From positions 312,057 through 376,056 of the forward strand of contig PDUO01000042.1 of the NCBI GenBank assembly GCA_003008705.1: a stretch of DNA of 64,000 bases, written 5' to 3'. This DNA is from Pezicula radicicola. Taxonomy: Eukaryota; Ascomycota; Leotiomycetes; Helotiales; Dermateaceae. The position numbers and the translations under genes are program-made. Numbering within the stretch: position 1 is the stretch's first letter; every line of letters starts with the position of its first letter. The notes beneath the pieces were generated by a model. It had not been told where the DNA came from, did no database searches, and saw nothing but the letters and a program-made list of their open reading frames with translations. Shown here one piece after another: positions 46,853 to 59,310 of this stretch.

Positions 46853-49800
46853 TCAGTAAGGTGGCCTAGCCACGTTCCCATGTCCCCTTTCACCAAATCC
46901 TCCGCTCTCAATGCCATCCAAGAGACTCTGTAAATCCGGCACAACACCCGTCTGACCCCCCCATATGGTCGACACGAAACTCTGACCGCCTCGGCTCTTG
47001 GAATCGCGCTTCACAGTAGGACTACTCTTCACAGCATAGTCTTGTACGTTCATAGATTCCCCCACGAGTGAGCTTGGTAGAGGTGGCACTGGAGGTACGA
47101 CATCAAAATCTTCCTCTGTTTCATCAGAGTCGGCCGTTACCACCGGGTTCGATGACAGAGGGCTAGGGTCGCCGATTGAAGAGACACGATCTCTGGATTT
47201 TGATCTGGCCCTGTCGTTCGACGCACTCTGAGACACAGAGGCACCCCGCTCCATGGATTTTTCCTGCGCAGGATTGAATGACAACTCTGAGGCTGTAAAG
47301 TCTATACTGACCATACTGTCACTGCTTGCATCACTTTGCGCTACTCCTGCCCCTGTCCCCGGCAGTCCACTGCTACCCCCTTGCTGACTAGATAAAACTC
47401 TCTTTAGCTGGTCAACACGAGTGATGGAATTGCGGCTCGATTCACTTGCAGGTGATGGTGACTGCCCACTCCCTTTGCGAATCTTCTGCAACGACCCGAG
47501 ACCACCGACGAGGCCATAAGCCATCGAGGGTGGCCTACTTCGATTGGAATGATGAGGAGCTACTTGAGGTGACTGTTGTCCACTGTTCGATCCCTCCTTG
47601 CTCAGGTTGCCATTGACGGCAAGGAAATTGCGGTGTCCTGTAGCTTGGGTGCCTGAGCGGGACCCATTCAACGATGCTGTCTTGCTTCCTTCCTGAACAG
47701 CAGCAATGACAAACTCTTTTGTCCATTCTGTCATCATTTGGTCTTTGATCTTCTCCGGCAGTACCGCTGCATCAGATTCTGGTGCATCTTGGTTCAATAT
47801 TGGATGAGTAAAGTTTCGGCCAGGAGACGTCGGAGGGCTGGTCGGAGGCGATGCCAACGACTCAACATACGCGAGCGAGATCAGCTTGACCAACTGGAAG
47901 CGATCATCGAAGGGTAAAAGTGACTCTGACTCGACCTCTTCTACAGGGAGCGTGTTTTCTGTGATGGACCCGGGCATACCGATATTATCGAGAGGCATAG
48001 GTGGGAATCGCACTCGGTCAACCCAGAATCTCTTCTTCTGTCTTCGCGAAATCTCGTTCTGGATAGCTCTGCCGACTGTAGAAGACTCGAACTCAAATTT
48101 CTCACAGACAGTGCAAAAGTAGCCATGGCATAGACTTCCGAGGCGAATCTTGGCAAGTGGGGTCTCGGCGTCTTGTATATCTTCCTGAAGACGGAAGATC
48201 ATAGGTAGACCATTTTTTACCGCATTAACACCCAATTTGTCAACCAAGTTGGACAGAAGAACATGTAGAAGAACAATATCTGTCTCACTGTCAACATACT
48301 GTAGAGCGTTTTCGTAGATAGCGAGATGTAGTAGCTGCAAAAACTTCGTCTTCGACTGCTTTGGCGACTTCAACTCCTTATTGGAGGCGTTGGATACTGC
48401 GCGCTTAGAGAGCCCAATGGCTGAGTCATCACGACTTGTTCGAGTCAAATTCTTTGACCTATCTTCGAATGCCCTCAAATCGGCTTTGGTCATCTCACGA
48501 TCGAGCCAAGTAAGAATCGCATCAGTGTAAGCCTTGCGAACCCTTCCGTCACCATCACGGAGAAGCCACTGTGTGCCTTCCCAAGTCTTGACAGGAACGC
48601 GGTTTCTGCCCAAGCTACCACCAGACTTGCTTCTGCGGTTGCTGGCTACCAAGAAAATGGCCTTGATGGCTTCCAGAGCCGTCACCTTTGCGGTATCGAA
48701 AGAGAAAAACCCGTCTGTGTTGCGATCCTCGTTCATCTCAAGTTTCTCAGATAGAACTTGGGATGTTGCTTCAGGGTTCTCGATGGCTGCCGTTGTAGTT
48801 GGTATGCTTGAATTAGGTGATGGCTTTAGTCTTAGCAGGATTGCAGACACCATATCAGCAATTTGGTCGCCATAATAGACATGGGTAGCTAGATTCCCTA
48901 TACAAGATTGGAGGCGGGCGAGAAGGACTCTTCGTAGATCAGATGGTTTACTAACGACCTCGCTAGGCGCACCAGCAGCACTCCCAGATGACGACGGATG
49001 CTTGGAATCGCTGGATCCGCTGGGCTGTTGTAGGTGTGCTGCGCCGCCGAGCTGAAGAGTCCTTAGGACATGCTGAATCAAGCCTAGCAATACATCCATA
49101 ACACTCAGTCCAATTAAATTGATGTCGGACCGGAGTAGAGAGTCCACCATCGTAGCAAGCACAAGCTGCTGTTGCAAATTGTCTTCGAGTAATGGGCTGC
49201 GAACGAGAGCATCCATAGCAGTAACCAGTATCACGTAGCGGTCTTGAACCGGTGTCCACCTTGTGATCATCTCAAAAAATTTTGTGGCCCAGCCTCGGTA
49301 TCCAACATCGTTGGGACCATCTTCAATTACACGCTCTTGCTGTGCAACCCGTTGTTCGATAAATTTCAAAGTCGCAATCGAACCTCCATGGATCTGAGAC
49401 CGATTATTGACCACAAAAATTTGCTTCAGACATTGTATGGCGAGCACGCCGATGTTCTCCTCTGCGAGCTTATCTGCATCGGCTGTGGAACCAGAAAGTG
49501 CAAGAGGATTAGTCCCTTCCGCAGTTTCCGCCGTTCGCACTGTTGAGACGCTGGTTCGCCGCCGTACTAGCTTCTCTGTCTCTACCTTTTCTTCCAACTT
49601 TGCCCTGTGCTGAAGCAAGTCCAGAAATTCCTGGTTGCCCCATATGTTTTCCAAAAGTATGGGAATTATCACGTCCAACTGTTTTCCAGCTACTGAAGCC
49701 GCTAATGCCTCGGCTGAAACAACGCTTCTGATAGCCTGCAAACCGACCATCCTCCATCGTACAGCTACTGGAGCACTTGGTGGGGTTTTCGTAGGTGGTG

Positions 49801-50351
49801 GTGAGCTGGTAGAAGCGAATGAGGCGTACGTGCCTACAATCTGCTCGTATTGTAGCAAGTACTCCTGATCCGCAGAAAGAGACGCTCCATCATGATGTTC
49901 ACAGAAGGCCTCAAATGTTGGGATGGAAGATTCGACCATAGTAATATCGCGTGAACGCAGGATAAGGTTGAGGATCTTGAGAACATAAGGTGCGTAAAGG
50001 GGGAGGTCCCGGGGCGCCTTTTCGATCAGCGCCGCCAGGATCTGGAGTGTAATTTGGACATTTCTACGACCAAATCCGTCAGCGCAAGTCCGCTTTCAAG
50101 CTGCAATATAGATATTTTCCTACATACCCTATCCTCGCACGCCAAACATCGCTTGCCGTCTTCTTCTCCAAAAACTCACCAACCTTCTGTACCTTGCTAC
50201 GCCGGGTTGTCGCGTAGTAGAGCAAATAGCTAAGCTCGCTGGAATTGGGCTTCACATCGACCGCGCCCTTTGTCGTTCTCGGATAGCATTTTAATATGAG
50301 GACTTGATGTTTCGGGCGACATTTCTGTCGTATGGTGTGCGCGGCGTGCAT
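46853..50351 (-). CDS. EFR3: EFR3 homologue (plasma-membrane scaffold for PI 4-kinase)
   Basis: Exons 50351-50128 and 50063-46853 give 1144 aa. EFR3 anchors the Stt4 PI4-kinase complex at the plasma membrane and so supports PI4P synthesis. The N-terminus MHAAHTIRQKCRPKHQVLILKCYP contains the basic/Cys start expected for membrane attachment. It is followed by YYATTRRSKVQKVGEFLEKK and the long helical-repeat region (EKAPRDLPLYAPYVLKILN, then many HEAT-like helices through the DVLLGLIQHVLRTLQLGG segment). The C-terminal third is Ser/Pro-rich and disordered, and ends QSLLDGIESGGFGERGHG. The length fits filamentous-fungal members, which are longer than the yeast protein. No breaks are seen. Confidence 0.9.
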
Positions 50352-51509
50352 TGGGGGTTATGTGGATCTGGCAAAAGGGCTGGCTCAGAGTATCACTGAT
50401 TGCCAAGCAGCAAAACTCTGTTGGGAATAGATGCGAAGGTCTTTATCTGAAGAGTATTTGGTGTCATGAAGATGGTTTGAGTCGGTCGGGTTTGGCTCTG
50501 AACAGTTACGGCTCGATAGATTCCTGGAGTTATTTGGGGGGCATTTGATGTTGTTGGCCACCTGGACACCAATTTCCCGTAATGGAAAGCCCGGACGTAG
50601 CTGGAGATTCACACTCTGGGATCTTAGTCAGCAAGTTTATGACGTCAAAGCGACCGAGGTTTCAACACATTCCGGGGCCAAGAGACACCTGTGAAAGCTT
50701 ACACGGTGATGAGCTGTTTTGAATTATGTGTTGGCAGAATTGCAGACTTCACATTATGAGGAGTGCCTTATTGCAGTTATCAACTACAACGTACGAAGTA
50801 TTACAGTATCCCTTGTCAGGACCATGGTTTGCACAGACCAAAATATCTGCCATTTTCTAGGGGGCCGGGAGGGTATTTACGTTGCTTTGGGCTCCTGAGT
50901 CCGATACGATTACGGTGCTACAAATAGTATTTCACGTGCATGCGGAGGTAAGTTACTCGGTTACTCGTGTTAACAACTACTGTAAGTGAGCTACCCTCAG
51001 TTCAAGCTAGTTACTAGGTTGTCTCGCCTCCCCTCCCAACCTTAGCTGAATTCACGTGGCATGTGCCAAATATCCTTTTGAGCGCCGTACGCGTATCAGG
51101 AGTCCTGTTTTAACTGTTGCCAAAGTCCCTACCTAGCCAACAGGCCTCGAGCAGACATGTGCTACAGTATTGGCTAACAATGCTAGGCATATTGTTCCTA
51201 GCGTTCTCTTGTCTCATCGATATCCGGGTTTTTGCATCGTTTGTCTTCGGAAGCAACCGAGTACCTGCAGTTTTGTCTTTGATGATCCCTGATGATAGGG
51301 TGCAGGAATCCACAAAAATAACGGTGTTGATATCAATGGTCTGAATGGCCATGCAGCGCTAAGCTCAAGCATGTGATATTGCTCCTCCCCGAAGTCCAAT
51401 TTCTGGAGTTGCCACCCCAAATCTAAATCTATTAGGACAATCTACACAAGAAAATCTACATTGCGTCGTAAAAACAAATGCGCTCTTCATGCTGGCACTA
51501 TACAAGATA
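50352..51509. other. Intergenic
   Basis: This is promoter of EFR3 and 3' flank of the thioesterase gene. It contains a TGACGTCA-like element (ATGACGTCAAA, about 50639-50649). No gene is seen. Confidence 0.4.
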
Positions 51510-52801
51510 TCAAAGCTTTGGTTTCGGTGCCGAATTATCAACTTTCAACCTCACAACACCCTAAAAGTACCAGTTTAGTTTGCCATAAATTCTGAGGAAG
51601 AGGAAAGCTTACCTCTTGAAAGCATGTTGCAATCAATGTTCCATCAGCAGCGAACATATGCTGCTGTACAACTCCTCTTCCATCACCTGCCCAGGGGCTA
51701 TGCATTTCCGTAAACATCCACTCATCAGCCCTAAACGCCCTCGGCTCATGGAAATATATCGTGTGATCCAAGCTGACCATCATACCTACTTCAGGCCTCT
51801 TGTTCTCGTTATCCAGATCGTGACCAAACCCTTCAGCCTCCTTCAGCCGCTTGAGATACTGGTCATTCTCATCAGGTATCTTGTCTTTGATCTTCGATGG
51901 CGTTGGAAACCTCCATAGGTTGTGGATCCGTGATATTGTTCCAATGAAGTAGTTGTCTGACATATATGCTAGTGCTGAAAGGTGTGCTTGATGTCCTCCC
52001 TCCGGACTTATCCTTCCCCTAGCCTTGATCCACTGCCTCGTCCTCTTCTCATGAGGGTGTTCGGAATCTGCATTCAATATCTCCACCCTCCGGCTCGTAA
52101 ACGGGCTTCCGCCTTCTGTTAATGAATGCACCTCGTCCTCATGTGGTAACGTAATGTCTTTTGGAATCGGCACAGCATGGTTCACCGTCTGAGCTCCACC
52201 ACTGTTCTCCCTATTAAACGACATTGTGGTTGTGAATATGCACTTCCCTCTCTGCCGTGCTTGTACCGTGCGCGTAGCATAGCTCTTCCCTTCTCTCACA
52301 TGCTCAACATGGTAAAGGATAGGTGTTTCAGAGTCGCCTGCTAATACAAAATAGCAGTGCATGCTATGTACTGTGAAGTTGTTCGGCACTGTTCTCTGGG
52401 CCGCTGACAAGCACTGGGCTATCACTGCTCCGCCGTAAATGCCACGCGCTCCAGGAGGATGCCATAGTGGTCGAGTGTTTGTGAAGATGTCCTTGGCTGT
52501 AGGTCAGTGTCTCGCAGATTTTATTATATGGTCTGAGTGAGCTTACAGGCCCAATGACAGCTAACTCGGTCAGCTCGAGCACATTTTCTATTGAGGATTT
52601 CGCGGGGTCGATCGGAGGAGGTCGGACAAGAGTCGCACGATCTGCCATTGCGAAGGGTGTAGTTGAGCAGCGTCGGGGTTGCGCTGAGAAAGGTAAACCT
52701 GCCAGGTACTTGAATGGAAAGTTTGCAGGTCTTGAGATCAGAGCGCGACACAGCAGAGGCACGATATTTGAGGTTCGGGCTCTGTTGAGGACTTGTTCCA
52801 T
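51510..52801 (-). CDS. Acyl-CoA thioesterase II (TesB family)
   Basis: Exons 52801-52547, 52491-51613 and 51560-51510 give 394 aa. It hydrolyses acyl-CoA to free fatty acid and CoA. Two hot-dog domains are present: the first contains DIFTNTRPLWHPPGARGIYGG and FTVHSMHCYFVLAGD; the second contains SLDHTIYFHEPRAFRADEW and RGVVQQHMFAADGTLIATC, including the Asp and Gln/Thr positions of the TesB active site. The last 51-nt exon supplies GVVRLK and a C-terminal PKL, a variant peroxisomal PTS1 signal. The N-terminal 50 residues are Arg-rich without acids and look like a mitochondrial presequence, while Met52 (MADRATLV) would give a form starting at the core domain. Dual location by alternative starts is therefore possible. 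The second acceptor is CCAAG at 52492. Confidence 0.9.
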
Positions 52802-53667
52802 AATTTATTTCGATGGAGCTGATAAATCCTGGTTGGGCCGAGGTCCAGCATTCAAAGCGCGATGACGCGTGATTTGTTCGTTTCCACCAGGGGTCAGACC
52901 CTCAAGTTGAGATTGAAAAGTTCACATGCGGTTGGCTATGCACTTGTGGACAAAGTGTCATCCGAGTACGAGTAATGGACAATTTCTAATAGAAAAGGCA
53001 CCGAAAATCACCCAGAATAAGGAGTCCCGCGGATGATACTTCGCTTTCCCAAATAGGGGTCGTGGCTCGGCTCGGTTGCGGCAAGGACGGTAACAACCTT
53101 AGAACCTAAGCAGTTGCCACTGTGTAGACTTCGAAGGACATTGAAGCTGATAAAAGTGAAAGACTTCCCTCTTCCTCTGGCGAATTGGCATATAGATCTA
53201 GCGTTCTCAGAAAATAACAAGAGACTAAAACCAACCTAGTATTTATTTGGCTCTCCGTAGCTATTATAGTGCTACATACCTTTTTTCAAACCAGGTTTCT
53301 CTTGATATACAGTATTGCCAGCCTATCTCGCTAATAGCACTTATAACAGAATAGGGATTCCGACGCTTGACAGAGAGACATATATAATAACTCATTAAAA
53401 CAATATCATGCAAGAACTAAAGAAAAGTATCGTGTTCTTTAGGAGTTTCCTGATGTTGTTTGCTGGGGAAATACAGATTAGGACTTGCTTATAGTATAAC
53501 CTTTGCAGAAAACAGAACAAGACAGAGCATGGTGTACACAGGTTTACCGCCCAGAGACAAATTTCCTACCTCTCATCTACCACCTCCGAATAGTGGCAGT
53601 ACCAGGGACAATCTTTGTTTGCAGAGAAATAATGATCTGCATCTCACAGTTTCCCATTTCTCAATCA
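52802..53667. other. Intergenic
   Basis: This is 5' flank of the thioesterase gene and 3' flank of the 2EXR pseudogene. I see nothing in it. Confidence 0.4.
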
Positions 53668-54832
53668 CTAACATTCGAGTGCTCCTGTTGAGCATGTCCA
53701 TTTGTAGCTTGGCGATACTTCTTCAACAAATGTAACCTTAAGTATAACACAGTCTTCCAGAGAACCCCATCTAAATCCAGATTCCAACCCAGATTCTTCT
53801 GCCAATTGATCTACAGTTATGCCCATTTCTTCAAAAAATTGTTTGTTAGACATGAGCTAATATAATATGGAGATTCGATTTGCCTTCAGCAACCTCTTTT
53901 TCTTGCTCTATTCTTTCCTTTTTAAAATCTCTCATCGAATCAATGTATAAAATCTCGTCTTTGTGCCACACAGGGTCTTGCAATAGTCGTTGACGCTCCT
54001 CGACATTGTCGTACTTGGGAATATCTTATTTTGGAGACCTAAATGCAGCTTCTCAATTATAAATTGCGCACTGAAAGAAGTCTTTTCCATTAACAACAAG
54101 GAAAAGTTCAGGGGCATTGCTACACGCCCAGATGATACTCATAGACCCCGGACAACTTTCGTACTAGTGTTTACCAACCTTGCCCCAATTCCATGAGGCC
54201 TTGTTTATTGCCACTCCTCGTACTTTATACTCATGCTCGCAATCCGGAAAGCGCTGGAAGTATCGTTGAGAGCCGCCCGCTTCCGGACTGGCAGCAAAAC
54301 ACTTAGAGCAGGTAAACTCAATGCCCGCAGGAAGTAGATGCCGATCATCCTCTGATTCCACCCAGAGAATATCATTCTCCAGATTAGTGTAATTCTTGAA
54401 AAGTGTCAGGTCGTAATCCGGCTCTCCCAGGTGGTTCTGCCTCGGGTTGAAACAGAAATACGGTAACTGCAGCTTTAAGAATTCTTGCCTAGCAGTACGA
54501 CATGCCACCATTGTAGAATTGACCTGACTCTTACTTCACCCTGTGTCTGACATCATATGAATTCGCGTGGCAGTAAGGGCAAATACCCAGATCGTCCGCT
54601 GGATCTCTTGTGGTAAATCGGGGAAGCGACGAAATAATGCACCGGAGTTCTGCAGGAGGTCTTGCACTTTGGCATTTAGGGAGGCATTCTCGCGTCGAAG
54701 ACCAGACACTTTATTTTGAAGACTGACGACGGAAGAAATAAGGGAGCGGATTAGGTCGGAGGGGGGGTCACTTTGATATGCTAGATCGTTAGAGTCTGAG
54801 ACTGGAAAGGACATTTGCTGATGCGATTCCAT
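53668..54832 (-). pseudogene. 2EXR-domain protein, interrupted by in-frame stops
   Basis: The - strand frame from ATG 54832 reads a coiled N-terminus (SLQNKVSGLRRENASLNAK) and the 2EXR start FRRFPDLPQEIQRTIWVFAL. It stops at TGA 54538-54536 and continues in the same frame with MVACRTARQEFLKLQLPYF, FKNYTNLENDILWVE and RGVAINKASWNWGK. After a putative short intron, ELFLVVNGKDFFQCAIYN is followed by TGA, EAAFRSPK by TAA, and then DIPKYDNVEERQRLL and DPVWHKDEILYIDSMRDF. The tail near 53853-53668 is in another frame. At least three in-frame stops and one shift make this a pseudogene. 2EXR proteins are abundant fungal proteins of unknown function. Confidence 0.65.
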
Positions 54833-55755
54833 TTGCTCAAGTCTGATGCAATTGACAAATGTTGTTGTTCTTAACTGACTCTAGTATATTCCGTACCGCA
54901 GGTCCAATGTCAATCCGGTGTGCACTTCCGGCGTGACTGAGCGTAGTTTGGCTCCAGCCTGCGATTTTTCCCTGTACGAAATTATCTGATTACAAAATGG
55001 GCTCGAGTCGCTTACGAAGTACAGTACATACCTTCCTACGATAGAAGCCGTCATTAAACACCTCTTCCCCATGGATGAAATGGCCATTATTACTTTCGTT
55101 TCTGTATAAATTTTCCAATTAAACAATGTTTCACTAGCTAGAATATCTCAACTCCAGGACTTTTCTTTTTGTAATGGTGTCTATTTCGGCTCTTAACGCC
55201 TAACTCCGATGTCCCTAACGCCTAGAGGACATCGTCCTTTCCATATTCTCCAACTATCTATCTTTCTATATATATATACTATAATTTCCCTATATTTAAT
55301 CACTTTTATATACCTATATATCAGTGCCTAAAACAACAGTTACGAGCTAGGCCCTCTGAAAGCACTCCTAGCGGTTATGTGAAAGTATTATAACTCACCT
55401 ATCACCTAATGTAAGTAACTAACCCCAATTCAAACAACTCACTTGATTTAAGTAAATTTAATCTATTCTTAACTCACCGCTTTTTGTTAAATAAACAAGG
55501 AACAAAACTCAAGCCTGGCTCATCTCTGCTCTCGGCGTTCCCAATGCCTCTTTCACATTGACTGTACATGCTCCATATATATCACCTTTTTTTTAAAGTA
55601 AATGTAGGATAGCTAGAAGCTGAACTTTGATCTCATTACTTTTAACGCAGAGTTTTTAGGTAGAAAAGTTGGAAAATGTAGATGTCATAACCAAGGGAGG
55701 GAATAAAAAAAGTTCATTTAAGGTGCAATTACGATTTCTCTAAACTAGTACAACT
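54833..55755. other. Intergenic, AT-rich
   Basis: Contains a TATA microsatellite-like run (about 55265-55285) and several AAGTAACT/ACTCACTTGATT-type elements at about 55405-55470. No gene is supported. Confidence 0.4.
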
Positions 55756-56768
55756 CTATAACTTCGACCCCCTCGCCATAAAAACTTCCCTCTTTATCTG
55801 CTCTGTCTTTCCGTTCTCCTTCACAAATACAATTCCCTTCCCAACAACACTATACTCAAAGCCACCATCACATCCTGCACCCGAAAACATTGCTTTAACA
55901 TCCTCCTCACTGAATCCCAAATGCATCACGGTATGCTTAACCTTTTGTACATCATCTCCATGAAAATGATGTTGATCATGCGGCAAAAAGTCAATGATAA
56001 ATAATACACCACCTTTCTTCAGCCTCTCACCTAGTCGCTTGGCCGCTAACTTAGGGTCTTCGAAATGGTGGAAACCGAGACCGACGACGGCTATATCGAA
56101 GTTATGATATTCAGGTCCAGCAAGAGCAGATGGGGTGGCTTCGGTTGGAGAGAGGAGATTTCCAACGACGGCGGACATTTCCGATTTGGGAAGGCCTTGG
56201 TTTTGAGCTGTGGTGTTGTAGGCTTCGACCATGTTCTCCGAGATATCCATTCCAACACACTGGGTAACATATGGTGCCAAAGCCTGGAAGTAATAGTCAG
56301 CGCTTCTTCATCCAGTTGATAGTTGCTATGAAATTAGAATTGGTACTACTTACACGTGACACGAGACCTGTTCCACAAGCATAGTCGAGTAGCCTGACTG
56401 TCTTCTTGTCGGAGACCTTTTTGGACGTTCCTGGGGTGTCGTCGTCGTCGGAAGACTCAGAGGCCCAGTCTACGCCTATCCAATCAAGACGGGCTTGTAT
56501 CTCGTCGATGATTGCTGAGATGGTCTTTTCAAACTTGCTGTTGTATGATGCGGCAGCATTACTTAATCAATATTAGCAGATATCGACAACGAAAGCTAGG
56601 GGGATGATAGAGAGGTTAGGCGGAAGTAGGTAGTTTAGGGCTGTGAATTAAGACTTGCAAGTTGCTTGCTATTGTGCTCTGGCCAAGGTCTAACGCCACT
56701 ACCCGCTCTGGTGACACAAAAAATACTCACTTGAAATGTTCCCGGTTCTTTTCTGCGAAGTCTGACAT
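55756..56768 (-). CDS. SAM-dependent methyltransferase with C-terminal SKL
   Basis: Exons 56768-56731, 56561-56354 and 56283-55756 join in phase to 257 aa. A class I Rossmann methyltransferase core is visible: motif I LLDYACGTGLVSR (about residues 70-82), VGMDISENMVEAYN as the acidic beta-2 loop, FDIAVVGLGFHHFEDP as motif IV, and KKGGVLFIIDFLPHD afterwards. The last residues are GSKL, a canonical PTS1, so the enzyme is predicted to be peroxisomal. The acceptor substrate is unknown; the small size and motif IV style are like small-molecule methyltransferases. An Asp/Ser-rich insert (SSDDDDTPGTS) precedes motif I. Confidence 0.88.
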
Positions 56769-57160
56769 GCTGAAAGGGGTATTCGGGTGTTGTTTATTGT
56801 AGAAGGTGATCAAAATAATTGTTATGAAGAGGGATGGATGGGTAGTATTTATTGAGGATGGAGGCTCCCTTGCTTAGCCTCGGAGACATTTTAGTCCCCG
56901 AAAGCTCTCCGGAACCCACTTCATGGTTTGTGTCGGAAACTTTTGATTCATCAACAATAGTCAGAGCCTATCTAAATATGCTTTTGGGTAAGGAACTGGG
57001 TGACAAGCAAAGTATGTTCAACGTCTTGCAATTATCATATTGGTTGGAATGCTCGTCTAAATCTGGACCAACCATGAATGTCAGTATCCTGTAGTCTTCC
57101 TGCCTGACAATGCTAACGCCTTATTCATGCATGCCACTGTTCTCATATAAGATCCTCAAA
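56769..57160. other. Intergenic
   Basis: This is promoter of the methyltransferase and 3' flank of the Ubp6 gene. Nothing specific is seen. Confidence 0.4.
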
Positions 57161-58972
57161 TCATTCGCTAAGGCCTTCAGCACTTGGCAGAGGAATAGCG
57201 CGGTACAGTAAAATCAAAGCCGAGTGAGACTCTCCGCCACCAGAGAGTGTATCAATCTTGTCGGCTTCGACCTCGGATACCTTGTCATCGTTGAACCACC
57301 ACCATTTTCCATCCTCCTCACCACGCTTCCCAGTCTCTGGATCTAATGGACCTTGCTTCTTGACGTATGATGTGTAATGACCGCTATCAGCGCTGGCACC
57401 TTGATGAGTAACAATGCCACGCAGCTCATAAAGACCCGACTTGTTAGCACCATCGTCCTTCAAAAGTTCTGGGTTGATCAAAGCATGTAGTTCCTTCTTT
57501 GCAGCTAGAATTTCTGCAGCCTTTTCAGCATCAATCTCCGCATCTGTCTTGTAGACTACGTCCTCCATCTCCACATCGCCACTTCCGCCGGTTGTCTTTC
57601 CCTTTCCATCCTTCTTGTCATCTGCTTTCTTCGACTCGGAGACAGAATCAACAATACCAGCAGCTTCATCTGCAACCTGCTTATCATGGATCTTCTTTTG
57701 GCGCTTACGAGCTCTTTCAACGTCTTCCTCATCCTTGCGGATAACCCTGACCTTATCTCTGACCGGGATTAACATTGACTTTAATTCATCCGTGCAGAAT
57801 TCTACTATATCTAGCTCATGAGGAAAGGTAACCTTGCGCATAATCTTTGCTTTCTTCTGAGCCTCGCGCTTCCAGAAAAATCGGACAAAGTGGACGGTCA
57901 AATATTTCGGAGCCCGTGCTATCTTTGACTTCTTGGTGTATACAGCATCTCGACCAAGGACAGGAGACTGCTTCTCGATCTTCTCCTCGAGACCTGCCAA
58001 GATTCCGTCGCGGAGATGGTTGGTCGTACCACTGATATGGCAATCCAACTTCAAGAACTCATCACTGCTCTTTGCTGGTTCCTCACCGGCCTCCCTTGCT
58101 TGTGCTTCATCACACTCGGTAACGGATTCGAATCGTCCAGCCAAAAACTTGTCAATAAATGACCTATCGTCACCGGCAGATCCCTTGATCTTTAGCTTCT
58201 GGCGTAGTTGTTGAATGATTTGTGACCATGCCTCTTCCGCATCCTGCTGGGCATAACCGTTGCCAGTCTTTGACTTTTCTGCAAATTGAGGGAATTGTTG
58301 TCGAAGTGCGTTAAGGAAGACAAGCGGGGGAAATCCTTCTTGAGTTTCCGACATTTGTCTGTATAAGTCCCGCAAGGAAGCTGTAAGATCCATGGAAGAT
58401 CCCAATCCAGCGAGTCCAAAGTTGCTAGGAGACGAGGGTCCCAAGCCGCTGAGCCCAAGTGACCCAGATCCACCTCCGGAGCCGCTTGAGGGCGCTATGG
58501 TATATCTGGAAAGTTCCTCCTGCAGTTCGGGAACAGATCGTAATGTCTGTAGAGTCGAGTTGAGGTAGCAAGTATTTCCCAGGTTCTGCAAACCAGCCGG
58601 TGTGGCGCCTTCTTGTTTTGCTGCCTCTGCCTCCGTCATATCCTCAACAAACTTGACAGGTTGTTTTGGGCGTACAAGCTGTCCACCTTCACCAGCAGTT
58701 CCCATCATCATAAACGTCTGCCCAGGCTTCGCACCAATCTTTGAAAGGTCGGTATCATCCTTGAGTTGGCCACCCTTAACCAAGATCTTTTGTCGGTCTG
58801 GCTCAACACCAGTGAGAGAGTAGAGCTGAAACTTGAAGACTTCGCCGAGAGAGGTAGGGTCCAATTCGACATCGTACTTTTTGCCCTGATGCTTCACAAT
58901 GACTGGCGGCTATGTTAGTGCGCGCACTTGTATATAGCCAAAGAAGGTCGACATACCTGGGATGGTGGCCAT
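57161..58972 (-). CDS. UBP6: Ubiquitin carboxyl-terminal hydrolase 6 (proteasome-associated)
   Basis: Exons 58972-58957 (16 nt) and 58902-57161 give 585 aa. The N-terminal ubiquitin-like domain (VIVKHQGKKYDVELD to about residue 75) docks the enzyme on the proteasome base. The USP catalytic domain follows, with the Cys box GLQNLGNTCYLNSTLQ (Cys117), the QQDAEEAW region, and the His box HQGASADSGHYTSYVKK with WWWFNDDKVSEV. It trims ubiquitin chains from proteasome substrates. A basic/Lys-rich insertion (RARKRQKKIHDK) and a Gly/Ser insert (SSGSGGGSGS) are present, as in other filamentous fungi. The acceptor CGCCAG at 58903 restores MATIPVIVKHQG. Confidence 0.93.
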
Positions 58973-59310
58973 TGTGGCGGGGAGGATTATGGTGGGGAAG
59001 CGGTGACAAGTACGCTCTTAGCTCTAGCGCTCCAATGTCTATGGTGAGGAGCGGACGTCAGACGTGAACACGAGATAGGGATGTTCTTTGAGTAACAGGT
59101 AATATTCTGAGGAGAACTGTTGTGTCGTGGATGCAACAGGTTAGAAGGAGAATGTTGTATGGCAAATAATAAGTAATCCGGCTACTGCCAGATCGGGACT
59201 AGTTCAGTTACGTATCGACCGCTGCCTCTTCTACACCCCACCAGGAAGCTTGACAACACCGACAGCGTCGGCATATAGGTAGCTTTTCCACAAACCAGGT
59301 CGCCCACACC
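58973..59310. promoter_or_regulatory. Divergent promoter between UBP6 and ARPC4
   Basis: 338 bp between the two start codons. No particular element is recognised. Confidence 0.35.
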
